46,621 nt of DNA, from assembly GCA_902489575.1 (NCBI GenBank), contig CABUAQ010000005.1, forward strand, positions 1 to 46,621, written 5' to 3'. The stretch is from an uncultured bacterium (GTDB lineage: Bacteria; Cyanobacteriota; Vampirovibrionia; Gastranaerophilales; Gastranaerophilaceae). A program made the position numbers and the translations under genes. The notes beneath the pieces were generated by a model. That model was not told the origin of the DNA. It saw nothing but the letters and a program-made list of their open reading frames with translations, and ran no database searches. Below, in pieces: positions 16,700 to 24,732 of this stretch (position 1 is its first letter; each line of letters starts with the position of its first letter).

Positions 16700-18046
16700 A
16701 TGGCAGAAATTGATAAAAGCGGGTTAGAAGAGTTAAAACAGCAGGTTAAAGAAAAACTTGCCGCAACAGAACTTTATACTTACAAAGGTTCTGTATCCAA
16801 GCTTCTGGGATTAACTGTTGAAGTAAAACTTCCGGGGCTAAAGATTGGTGATCTTTGTTACATTGAAACTTTTGACGGGAAACAAAAACCTGCAGAAGTT
16901 CAAGCATTCAAGGGAGAAGTTGCACAGCTGGCACTTTTGCTTGATGGTACAGGAATCGGGCAGGGAAGTTTAGTAACTTCAACGGGGCGCCCGATTACAG
17001 TACCCGTTGGGGATTTTCTGCTTGGAAGACTGATTGACCCGCTTGGAAACCCGATTGACGGCAAACCATTAGACACAACAGGCGCACTCTGGCGTCCTGT
17101 TGAAGGACCGCCGCCGGGACCGTTTGAGCGCCCGATTATTACTGAACAATTCTCAACAGGAGTTCGCGCAATCGATGGATGCATGACAATGGGCTGCGGA
17201 CAGCGTTTAGGGCTATTTGCCGGATCCGGTGTCGGTAAAAGTACACTCCTTGGAATGATTGCAAGAAATTCTGATGCTGATGTGAATGTCGTTGCACTAA
17301 TTGGAGAACGCGGGCGTGAAGTTAAAGAGTTCGTTGAGGATTCACTTGGTGAGTTGGGGATGGCAAAATCTGTTTTGGTGTGTTCAACAGGAGACCAGCC
17401 TCCTTTGATTAGACAAAAAGCACTCCTTACTGCGACTGCCGTTTGTGAATATTTCCGTGATCAAGGTAAAAAAGTTTTCTTAATGACAGATACCGTAACC
17501 CGTTGTGCGATGGCAGGACGTGAAGTAGGATTATCACTTGGAGAACCCCCTACAATGAAAGGATACCCCCCATCAATTTTCTCATGGCTTCAAAAAGTAC
17601 TTGAACGGGCAGGAAACAGTCCAAAAGGTTCTATCACAGCACTTTATACAGTGCTTATGGAAGGGGATGATATTTCAGATCCAATCGTAGATATTGTCCG
17701 CGGGATTGTTGACGGTCACATTTTCTTATCAAGAAAGGTCGCTGAATCCAATCACTATCCCGCAATTGACGTTTTAGGAAGTATTTCCCGTCTGATGAGT
17801 GCTATAGCTTCACCTGAACACAAAGCTGCTGCTGCTAAACTCAGGACAATAATGTCTATGTACCGGGAAAACAAAGACCTTATAGATGTTGGGATGTATC
17901 AGCCCGGTTCAAACCCAAAACTTGATACTGCAATCGAAATGATGCCAAAAGTTAACGCGTTCTTACAACAGCGAACCTCTGAGAGCGTGACCATGGAAGG
18001 CACAATTAAGCAACTTGTTGATATGATGGAAGGCGTTGATATTTAA
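16700..18046 (+). CDS. fliI: FliI/SctN-type export ATPase
   Basis: Hexameric ATPase of flagellar or type III secretion export, related to F1-beta. 448 residues, normal length. N-terminal beta-barrel (1-95), nucleotide-binding core with Walker A GLFAGSGVGKSTLL near 178-191, the conserved ALIGERGREVKEFVEDSLG, the LMTDTVTRCAMAGREVGL Walker B region, and GSITALYTVLMEGDD with DPIVDIVRGIVDGHI. The C-terminal helices replace those of F1. No flh, fli or sct partner gene lies in the window, so flagellar versus non-flagellar use cannot be decided. There is no useful leader: the -10 box ends six bases before the ATG. It is divergent from a secreted Cys-rich gene. Confidence 0.93.
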   Translation: MAEIDKSGLEELKQQVKEKLAATELYTYKGSVSKLLGLTVEVKLPGLKIGDLCYIETFDGKQKPAEVQAFKGEVAQLALLLDGTGIGQGSLVTSTGRPITVPVGDFLLGRLIDPLGNPIDGKPLDTTGALWRPVEGPPPGPFERPIITEQFSTGVRAIDGCMTMGCGQRLGLFAGSGVGKSTLLGMIARNSDADVNVVALIGERGREVKEFVEDSLGELGMAKSVLVCSTGDQPPLIRQKALLTATAVCEYFRDQGKKVFLMTDTVTRCAMAGREVGLSLGEPPTMKGYPPSIFSWLQKVLERAGNSPKGSITALYTVLMEGDDISDPIVDIVRGIVDGHIFLSRKVAESNHYPAIDVLGSISRLMSAIASPEHKAAAAKLRTIMSMYRENKDLIDVGMYQPGSNPKLDTAIEMMPKVNAFLQQRTSESVTMEGTIKQLVDMMEGVDI

Positions 18047-18051
18047 TCTGC

Positions 18052-18465
18052 TTAAAATACAGCCTTTAATAGTTTTGGTAATGAAAAACCAAACTTCAAG
18101 CCTTTTGAATTATACAGGGTTACTCCTGCTAATCTGCCGGCTTTATGTGAAATTTTGAGTCTGCGAACCCCGCCAAGTGCATATGTTTTAGTGGCATTTC
18201 CGTTTTTTGAAAGCTTTTCAATAACCTTCAACGAACTGCCTTCTTTGGTGTGTGTTCTATAAATATTTGAATAAATATCAGAAAAATCTTTTCCATTTTT
18301 TCGTAAGACCGAAGTAATTTTTTTTGTTTTCCCGCTTTTAAAATTCATATCAACAGTTTCATTAATATATTTACTTCCGCCTGAAATAGTTCCTGATTTA
18401 GATTTATGTAAAGTATTTCCAAAATAGTGTAAATTTTCCGGTGAAGTGTTAAAAGTTACTGTCAT
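18052..18465 (-). CDS. hypothetical basic protein
   Basis: 137 residues, no recognised family. The sequence is Lys/Ser/Gly-rich and predicted mostly beta, with repeated short strands (SGTISGGSKYINETVDMNFK, then KVIEKLSKNGNATKTYALGG). It begins TVTFNTS, a short N-terminus reminiscent of the VTFKSG stretch in the protein at 21935-22666. No signal peptide. GGGGA precedes the ATG. It ends six bases from the fliI stop on the other strand, with no terminator between. Confidence 0.6.
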   Translation of the reverse strand: MTVTFNTSPENLHYFGNTLHKSKSGTISGGSKYINETVDMNFKSGKTKKITSVLRKNGKDFSDIYSNIYRTHTKEGSSLKVIEKLSKNGNATKTYALGGVRRLKISHKAGRLAGVTLYNSKGLKFGFSLPKLLKAVF

Positions 18466-18569
18466 AAAAAATTCCCCTTTCTATATCCTACATATTATAT
18501 AAGTATTTTTCAAGAAAAAATTTGCCCTGACATCAACAATAAAATTTAAAAAACTTAATAATACAAAAC

Positions 18570-18593
18570 GGACGGCTTTATTCAAAGCCGCCC
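18570..18593 (-). terminator. terminator after metG
   Basis: GGACGGCTTT (18570-18579) pairs with AAAGCCGCCC (18584-18593) with one A-C mismatch; on the minus strand the stem is followed by GTTTTG. It lies 20 bases after the metG stop. Confidence 0.6.
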
Positions 18594-18612
18594 ATTTATA
18601 TAAATTTTTAAC

Positions 18613-20187
18613 CTAACCTTTTTTAACTTTATCGGCAAGTTCACTATCAACACGCAAAAATACAGGGTGAATTTCGTCTTTAGAAATCAATTTACCTGCT
18701 TTAATATTATCTGTTGTTACACTGTCTAATTTTGTACTTAAATCGTATGAAAGCTGTTTTGCCATATCATTTGCAATATTAGGACAGTACGGATAAATTA
18801 GAGACGAAACAACACACATAACTTCCAAAACAGTTGTCAAAACTTGACCGCACTCTGTCATTTTTTCTTCTTTTGCAAGTGTCCAAGGTGCACTATCCGT
18901 AACAAATTTATTTGCAGCATCCACAAGTGAAATAATCTCCTGAGCAGCTTCCTGAATTTCAAAATGATTGAAATGATTTTCAACAATTTTTATAGTTCCC
19001 AAAGCTGTTCTTAAAAGGTTTTCCGCTTTATTAGAGCGTCCTATCAAAAATTCTTCCTTAACTTCTCCATCGAAATACTTCACAAGCATTGAAAGAGTCC
19101 TGTTTAATAAGTTCCCCATACTGTTTGCAAGGTGTGCATTAACTTTCTCTTTGAAATCCTGATCGGAATAATTACCATCACGCCCGCAAGGTGCAGAAGT
19201 TGCCATATAGTATCTAAACGCATCAGGTGTTTGTAATTCAAAGTTTTCTAAAACAGATGTCGGGGAAACAACATTACCTAAAGATTTTGACATTTTTGTT
19301 TCATCAATAGTAATCCAGCCGTGAGCAAAAATATGTTTAGGCAGCGGTAAATCCAAAGCCAGCAAAATGGCAGGCCAATAAATACTGTGAAATTTCAAAA
19401 TATCTTTCCCGATAACATGAACATCCACCGGCCAAAGAGTCTTAAACAATTCAGACGGGGTTTCAGTATCATAACCAATTGCGGTTATATAATTTGAAAG
19501 CGCATCAATCCATACATAAATTGACTGTTCAGGATCATCCAAAACATCAATTCCCCATCCGACATTTTCTTTACTTCTTGATACGGAAATATCCTGTATA
19601 TCTTCCAATTGGTTTAAAACCTCGTTTGCTCTGAAACTTGGAACAATAAATTCCGGATTTTCTTTGATATGCTTAATTATTGCATCCTTATATTTTGTAA
19701 GTTTAAAAAAATAATTTTCTTCTTTAACAACCTCAGGTTTTTTCAGGTGATCAGGACAAAGTCCGTCTTCGGTCAAATCTTTTGGGTTTAAAAAACATTC
19801 ACAACCAGAGCAGTATAAACCCTCATATTCATGCTTATAAATATCACCTTGCTCAACGAGTTTTTTAAAAATTCTTTGAACAGTTTTTTCATGATCTTCA
19901 TCAGTTGTCCTTAAAAATCTATTATAATCAACATCCAACGCTTTCCAAGCGTTTTTGAACTTTTGAGCATTTTCATCACAAAGCTGTTGTGGAGTTTTAC
20001 CTTGAGCAGCCGATGTTTTTTGGATTTTAATCCCATGTTCATCGGTTCCTGTGAGGAAAAACATATTATCAGTTCGCTGTGAATAATGCCTTGCAATAAT
20101 ATCTGTAAGAATCTTTTCATAAGCGTGTCCAATATGAGGTGCACCATTAACATAATCAATAGCTGTTGTTAAATAATATTTATCCAT
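18613..20187 (-). CDS. metG: methionine--tRNA ligase
   Basis: Class I synthetase charging initiator and elongator tRNA-Met. 524 residues: catalytic Rossmann core with PHIGH at 17-21 and KMSKSLGN near 300, a zinc knuckle between them (CSGC ... CPDH, the Cys3-His form as in the Thermus-type enzyme), and a C-terminal helical anticodon domain. The optional C-terminal dimerisation (EMAP-like) domain of longer homologues is missing, which is normal for this subtype. GAGAGGAA precedes the ATG. It is transcribed alone, divergent from the gene at 20311. Confidence 0.97.
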   Translation of the reverse strand: MDKYYLTTAIDYVNGAPHIGHAYEKILTDIIARHYSQRTDNMFFLTGTDEHGIKIQKTSAAQGKTPQQLCDENAQKFKNAWKALDVDYNRFLRTTDEDHEKTVQRIFKKLVEQGDIYKHEYEGLYCSGCECFLNPKDLTEDGLCPDHLKKPEVVKEENYFFKLTKYKDAIIKHIKENPEFIVPSFRANEVLNQLEDIQDISVSRSKENVGWGIDVLDDPEQSIYVWIDALSNYITAIGYDTETPSELFKTLWPVDVHVIGKDILKFHSIYWPAILLALDLPLPKHIFAHGWITIDETKMSKSLGNVVSPTSVLENFELQTPDAFRYYMATSAPCGRDGNYSDQDFKEKVNAHLANSMGNLLNRTLSMLVKYFDGEVKEEFLIGRSNKAENLLRTALGTIKIVENHFNHFEIQEAAQEIISLVDAANKFVTDSAPWTLAKEEKMTECGQVLTTVLEVMCVVSSLIYPYCPNIANDMAKQLSYDLSTKLDSVTTDNIKAGKLISKDEIHPVFLRVDSELADKVKKG

Positions 20188-20259
20188 TCGTTTTTATTCC
20201 TCTCAAAATCCTTTATATGAATAAATTTTAGCACAAAAACAATATAACATCTGCTCAAT

Positions 20260-20289
20260 TTGACAAGACTTAACACAAAATGATATAAT
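20260..20289 (+). promoter_or_regulatory. strong sigma-70-type promoter
   Basis: Consensus TTGACA (20260-20265), 18-base spacer, consensus TATAAT (20284-20289). It drives the secreted protein pair that follows; the leader would be about 15 bases with AAGGAG. Confidence 0.85.
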
Positions 20290-20310
20290 GCGGGCTAAGG
20301 AGCTTTATAT

Positions 20311-20847
20311 ATGAAAAAAATAATAACAGCATTAAGTACAATAGGTATTATTTTCATTGGTTTATACAGCAAAGCCTTTATTATAGGCGTCGAACCGCCG
20401 GCAGATTACATGAATAACCTGCGTAACTGCACAAAAAGTACCATAAAAACCAATGGGACAACCGTTGATGAATATATAATCAAAGGCATTCTTCCTGACG
20501 GCAAATGCGAAGTTGAACATTTAAGCTATACAAATTTTGCAGACCTGCAAGTGTACAATGGTTTTATAGGTTTTATCAAGGCCGTTGGCGGAGATAAAAT
20601 TAAAGAATCTGATATTCCTACACAAGCTCAAATGATTGAACAGGGTAAAAAAGAAAAAATTATACAAACTTGCAGATTTACAACAGAACAACGCAAAGCT
20701 TTACATGCAGCTTATCTAAAACACGATAACGGTAATGCATGCAAAAAAATGCCTGACGGAAGCCAACATTGTACTTTTTCTACTGAATCAATGAGTTCTT
20801 ATGATAAATTAATGTTGCATTATTCAAGCTCTTGTGAGGAAAAATAA
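20311..20847 (+). CDS. secreted protein homologous to domain 1 of the 15916 gene
   Basis: 178 residues with an N-terminal hydrophobic signal (about 1-25). The mature part matches domain 1 of the protein at 15916-16611 in order: PPADYMNNLRNCTKST, DEYIIKGILPDGKCEV, AAYLKHD, and STESMSSYDKLMLHY. Six or so cysteines are conserved or nearly so. It ends soon after the last shared motif, just where the other protein continues into its Cys module. The next gene, 12 bases on, encodes that module, so the two genes correspond to the fused one. A consensus promoter and AAGGAG ribosome-binding site suggest good expression. Function unknown. Confidence 0.8.
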   Translation: MKKIITALSTIGIIFIGLYSKAFIIGVEPPADYMNNLRNCTKSTIKTNGTTVDEYIIKGILPDGKCEVEHLSYTNFADLQVYNGFIGFIKAVGGDKIKESDIPTQAQMIEQGKKEKIIQTCRFTTEQRKALHAAYLKHDNGNACKKMPDGSQHCTFSTESMSSYDKLMLHYSSSCEEK

Positions 20848-20859
20848 CGTGGAGGAACA

Positions 20860-21249
20860 ATGAAAAAAGTACTATTAGCATTTATTTTTACACTAATACT
20901 GGTTCAAATTGCAAATGCTGAAGGCGCGCAATATGGAAAATATTCTTGTAATTATTATTACAGCGGTCGAGATCACACCTGCACAGTATATAATGACAAA
21001 GTAAACGGACAAAGCAGTGATTGTAAATTTTTAACTTCTGATGTAATAAATAGAATAATAGTGGGGAAAAATTGTAAATATGTACCTGTTCGCATTAAAA
21101 CTTATAAATGCACATATGGAATAAATTTCTGTACAATAGCCACAAAAGATGACAATCATTACATAACACATTGTGCGAATGATAATGATAATTATACATT
21201 CAGAGCTACTGATGATTTTAGAAATAAGAAGTGTATAATTACATACTAA
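20860..21249 (+). CDS. secreted protein with two Cys modules like domain 2 of the 15916 gene
   Basis: 129 residues. Signal peptide to about residue 20 (ending IANA). Two copies of a short module follow: YSCNYYYSGRDHTCTVYND with a Cys at 55 and Cys 72, then YKCTYGINFCTI with later Cys residues. The same pattern (Y-x-C-x-Y ... T/F-C-x-V/I ... C) forms the C-terminus of the protein at 15916-16611. GTGGAGGAA precedes the ATG; it lies 12 bases after the domain-1 homologue and is surely cotranscribed with it. An extracellular disulfide-bonded protein; partner probably the product of the preceding gene. Confidence 0.75.
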   Translation: MKKVLLAFIFTLILVQIANAEGAQYGKYSCNYYYSGRDHTCTVYNDKVNGQSSDCKFLTSDVINRIIVGKNCKYVPVRIKTYKCTYGINFCTIATKDDNHYITHCANDNDNYTFRATDDFRNKKCIITY

Positions 21250-21315
21250 ATAAGCAATTTTTGAAGACAAAAATACTTTATATATATGTAGGTTAAATAT
21301 AAAGGAAATGTTTTT

Positions 21316-21747
21316 ATGTCTTCAAATTGGATAGCAGCATTAGATGCATGTGCCGCAGGCGGCGTACTGGATTATGATGCAGCCTCAGATATTTTGGGGC
21401 AGCCGGCAAGATTTGTTGGCAATCCGGACTTTAATACTATGCCGGCACTTTTGCCCCCGGGGACAAAACTCCAAGGCAACCCTAAAACCGATGAATATAC
21501 TAATTCAAATGTTGTAAAAAACCCTTCATGGAAGAAATGGACATTTGCAGCCATCACAACCGCACTTGTCGGAGGTGGAATTCTGGCACGTCTTGTTTCT
21601 AAAGGTAAAATTAACATGCCAAAAAATATTAAAATGCCTGATATGGCAAAACTAAAAACACATGTTAAGAATTTTGGAACAACAACTTTAAATTATCTCA
21701 AAAAACCTTTTATTTGGATTGGAAATAAATTCAAAAAGAAACCGTGA
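21316..21747 (+). CDS. hypothetical protein with one membrane segment
   Basis: 143 residues, no recognised family. The N-terminal 70 residues are soluble (NWIAALDACAAGGVLDYDAA, GQPARFVGNPDF), then a single hydrophobic segment (about 75-92, AAITTALVGGGILARLVS), then a Lys/Pro/Met-rich basic tail. It is not a signal peptide, so the protein is probably anchored with its N-terminus inside or is a small phage-like or surface protein; neither is supported further. AAAGGAAA lies ten bases before the ATG. A terminator follows. Confidence 0.6.
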   Translation: MSSNWIAALDACAAGGVLDYDAASDILGQPARFVGNPDFNTMPALLPPGTKLQGNPKTDEYTNSNVVKNPSWKKWTFAAITTALVGGGILARLVSKGKINMPKNIKMPDMAKLKTHVKNFGTTTLNYLKKPFIWIGNKFKKKP

Positions 21748-21770
21748 TTTTGAAATATTCATAAATAAGT

Positions 21771-21805
21771 TGTGCGTCGCAAAATTACTTCGGCGCACAT
21801 TTTTT
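21771..21805 (+). terminator. terminator after the 21316 gene
   Basis: TGTGCGTCG (21771-21779) pairs with CGGCGCACA (21791-21799) including one G-T pair, followed by TTTTTT. Confidence 0.8.
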
Positions 21806-21883
21806 AGTAATAAACAAATCCTCTGCCTTACTTCCTGTAAATAGCACGCCTTTTTAATTTTAACCAGCCCTGCATATTAGCAC

Positions 21884-21918
21884 ATAAAAGGCGGTTCATA
21901 TAATGAACCGCCTTTTAT
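21884..21918. terminator. strong 16-bp terminator stem
   Basis: ATAAAAGGCGGTTCAT (21884-21899) pairs perfectly with ATGAACCGCCTTTTAT (21903-21918) around a 3-base loop. It lies just after the minus-strand gene that ends at 21935 and would work in both directions. Confidence 0.9.
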
Positions 21919-21934
21919 TGTATATTAACAAAAC

Positions 21935-22666
21935 TTATTCTTCTATATTTTGAGTTTGAATTTGCGCAGCAACTGCAGCTTGTTTATCTGCATACTTTGC
22001 GGCACCCTTATTTGCTACTTTATCTGTAATAGCCCCTAAAATCAAACCGCCAATTGCACCACCAATCACATTACCAACACGGAATGATGGAGATTTTACT
22101 TTAATAATTGCATTATTTACAAGACTTAAAGTCGGTAATACAACTGCGCCAAGTATTGGTCCAAGTTTTTTACCGATATTGGTTGTTAGATATACATTAT
22201 CCTTTTTAGTAATTTCAGCACGATCTTCATCATTTAACGCTGCTGTTCTGCCTTCTTTATTAAATTTATCAGCAAATTCTGCCTGTTTTTTATTGATAGC
22301 ACTATCAACAAGCATACCGCAGGCAAGAGATGTTAAAATACTTATAGGAAGAGTAATCCACATCTTATTTGTTAAACCTTTCAACTCTTTTGCATTTTGC
22401 TCCAATTGTTGTGAAAATTTTACATCCTCTTTAAATTCTTTTGCAGCATTTTTACTAAATTTTGCTATCATATTTGTACCTGAGCCTAAGAGTAAACTTA
22501 AAACAGCACCAATACCTGAATACCAGGCACCAGTTTTCAAACCGGCTTTGGTTTTGTATGGATAAACAGCACCGTCGTTTTCCCTACGTTCTGAATTTGC
22601 ATTTTCGCCAGATTTAAATGTAACTCTTTGAGGAGTTGTTAAACGATAATTCTGAACACTAAACAT
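21935..22666 (-). CDS. hypothetical membrane protein with glycine-zipper segments
   Basis: 243 residues, family not recognised. After a polar N-terminus (TPQRVTFKSG) there are hydrophobic segments near residues 50-68, 100-120, 170-190 and a last one with a glycine zipper (GGAIGGLILGAI). A charged helical stretch separates them. Glycine zippers occur in membrane-spanning pores and in surface proteins; nothing more specific is visible. ATAGGAG precedes the ATG. The gene stands alone between a strong terminator and glmU. Confidence 0.6.
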   Translation of the reverse strand: MFSVQNYRLTTPQRVTFKSGENANSERRENDGAVYPYKTKAGLKTGAWYSGIGAVLSLLLGSGTNMIAKFSKNAAKEFKEDVKFSQQLEQNAKELKGLTNKMWITLPISILTSLACGMLVDSAINKKQAEFADKFNKEGRTAALNDEDRAEITKKDNVYLTTNIGKKLGPILGAVVLPTLSLVNNAIIKVKSPSFRVGNVIGGAIGGLILGAITDKVANKGAAKYADKQAAVAAQIQTQNIEE

Positions 22667-22767
22667 GTTTTTCTCCTATATATTCTAAATATGTTCTTTG
22701 ATAAGAACGTCCCTGATTTTATTTTTTGCCACAAAAACAGATATAATCAGGTATTTGTTACAAAAAT

Positions 22768-24051
22768 TTACTTTTCTAGTTGTTTCTTCACCCAACTTTC
22801 AAGAATCTTTAAAGGCGAACGGGTTATACCAAGCGACCACGACGGAATATCCTTTGTTATAATACCGCCTGCTCCGACATTTGCCCCCTCATTAATTGTT
22901 ATAGGAGCAACTAAAACAGAATTTGAACCTATTTTAACATCATCTTCCAAAATAGTTTTTGCTTTACCTTTTGTCAAAGGGTTATAATTTGCCGTAATTG
23001 TTCCTGCACCGATGTTAACCCTTTGTCCGAGTTCAGCATCACCAATATAAGAAAGATGACCAACGTTTGTATTTGATGAAATTTTGGCCTTTTTCACTTC
23101 TACAAAATTACCGACTTTAACATTATCACAAATTTCAACCCCGCCCCTTAAATGCGCGCAAGGCCCGATTTTACAATTCTTACCTATAATATTTTTACCT
23201 TCAATATAAGTGGCAGGTAAAATAACAGTATCCTGACCAATTTTTGTATCCTCACTAATCCATGTAGAATCAGGATCTACAATAGTTACACCGTTTTCCA
23301 TATATTTTTCAAGGTTTCTATAATTCATCATCTTTGCAGCCTGTGCCAAATTTAATCTGGAATTAATACCATAGATTTCATCGCTATCATCTAAAATGAA
23401 AGCGTTTACATTCAATTTCTGCTCTTTTCCCCAGGCAATTATATCAGTCAAATAATATTCACCCTGAGCATTGTTACTTTTTAATTGAGAAAATGCAGAC
23501 TTAACCTTGCCCCAATTCAAACAATAAATTCCTGCATTAACTTCTTTTACAGCTTTTTGTTCAAGGGTTGCATCTTTTTCTTCAACAATACATTTCAACG
23601 AATTATCTTCCTCACGAATAATTCTGCCGTAATTTGCAGGATTTTCAAAAATAGTACTCATCACTGTTAAATCAGAATTTTGAGATTTGTGAAACCGGAC
23701 AAACTTTTTCAAAGTTTCTTCTCTAACTAGCGGAGTATCACCACATAGAATAAGTACAAGTCCTTCATAACTTTCCAGCTGCGGGCATACCATAGAAACA
23801 GCATGACCTGTTCCCAGTTGAGGTGATTGAAGAACGGTTTCAGCATTCTCATAATTATTCTTTACAAAATTTTCAACCTCATCTGCATGATGACCTACAA
23901 TTACAAATTCTTCTGATGCAAAATTCTTCACATTATCCAAAACATATCCAAGTAAAGTTTTTCCCATAATTTCATGCAAAACTTTTGGTTTTGTTTCTGA
24001 TTTCATCCTTGTACCTTTACCGGCTGCAAGAATTACGGCTTTTATGTCCAT
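22768..24051 (-). CDS. glmU: bifunctional UDP-N-acetylglucosamine diphosphorylase/glucosamine-1-P acetyltransferase
   Basis: Makes UDP-GlcNAc for peptidoglycan. 427 residues, slightly shorter than the common 450-460. N-terminal uridyltransferase: LAAGKGTRMKS, GTGHAV, CGDTPLV. C-terminal left-handed beta-helix acetyltransferase: hexapeptide repeats from about 250, catalytic-His region NVGHLSYIGDAELG, and GAGTITANYN. The loop after NY is NPLTKGKAKT rather than the usual DG-x-x-K-x-K-T form, an insertion in the acetyl-CoA/GlcN-1-P site region. GGGGAGAT is the ribosome-binding site. It is the last gene of the minus-strand cluster that starts with the serine hydrolase. Confidence 0.93.
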   Translation of the reverse strand: MDIKAVILAAGKGTRMKSETKPKVLHEIMGKTLLGYVLDNVKNFASEEFVIVGHHADEVENFVKNNYENAETVLQSPQLGTGHAVSMVCPQLESYEGLVLILCGDTPLVREETLKKFVRFHKSQNSDLTVMSTIFENPANYGRIIREEDNSLKCIVEEKDATLEQKAVKEVNAGIYCLNWGKVKSAFSQLKSNNAQGEYYLTDIIAWGKEQKLNVNAFILDDSDEIYGINSRLNLAQAAKMMNYRNLEKYMENGVTIVDPDSTWISEDTKIGQDTVILPATYIEGKNIIGKNCKIGPCAHLRGGVEICDNVKVGNFVEVKKAKISSNTNVGHLSYIGDAELGQRVNIGAGTITANYNPLTKGKAKTILEDDVKIGSNSVLVAPITINEGANVGAGGIITKDIPSWSLGITRSPLKILESWVKKQLEK

Positions 24052-24107
24052 TTTGATATCTCCCCTTACTTAATATACTTATTTCTAATATCCCAAAAAT
24101 ATAAAAC

Positions 24108-24707
24108 TTATGCAACAAGAACTTTAAGTTGAATTTGTTTTGGGCTTTTATGCTCACTTACCAAATCAATACCATCCCCGCTTAACATTAATTTCTTAAC
24201 GTGAGAATTTGTAACAAGAACATTATCGGATACGCAGGTAAACATATAATCCTTTTCCAAAATTGCGGAAAACAATGCTCGAGGTTCATTATCGAGTTTA
24301 ATTTGTGCTTCATGCAGTGTCCAAAAACGATAAAATTCTTCTCTTGTGGGATCCTCAGGAGTATCAGTGTATCTTTGCAAAATATCCTTATAATCTCTTC
24401 TACGCATAAATTCTACGTCTGCACCAATATTAAAATTATTGAACGCGACAAGCACAATATTATTTGAATGCGAAATACTAAAATTCATTTTGTTAGAAGC
24501 AAAAACAGGTTTTGCCCCCCTTAAAACTATATCGGTATTTTTAAGCCCGTAAACATTCTTAGCAATAAATTTTGTTAGAAATAAACCACATAAATGCTGT
24601 TCGTATTTAACCTCCGACGAATAAGCACGACCATCAGAAAATTCTTCCAAACTCTTTATATTAATAGAATTTAAAAATTCTTCTTTTTTTAAGTAAAAAA
24701 CTTCCAT
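24108..24707 (-). CDS. 4'-phosphopantetheinyl transferase, Sfp type
   Basis: Transfers phosphopantetheine from CoA to carrier proteins. From the ATG at 24707 (AGGA upstream) it has 199 residues; an in-frame start at 24755 is unlikely because it would overlap ldpA. Motifs: GAKPVF near 64-69, FSISHS at 76-81, GADVEF at 95-100 with the Mg ligands D97 and E99, and FWTLHEAQIK at 128-137 with E133. The usual W-x-x-K-E-A has His in place of Lys. Substrate could be the fatty-acid carrier or a secondary-metabolite synthase; no polyketide or peptide synthase gene is nearby. It follows ldpA by 25 bases. Confidence 0.85.
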   Translation of the reverse strand: MEVFYLKKEEFLNSINIKSLEEFSDGRAYSSEVKYEQHLCGLFLTKFIAKNVYGLKNTDIVLRGAKPVFASNKMNFSISHSNNIVLVAFNNFNIGADVEFMRRRDYKDILQRYTDTPEDPTREEFYRFWTLHEAQIKLDNEPRALFSAILEKDYMFTCVSDNVLVTNSHVKKLMLSGDGIDLVSEHKSPKQIQLKVLVA

Positions 24708-24732
24708 AAAAATCCTGAATTTCCAACTAACA

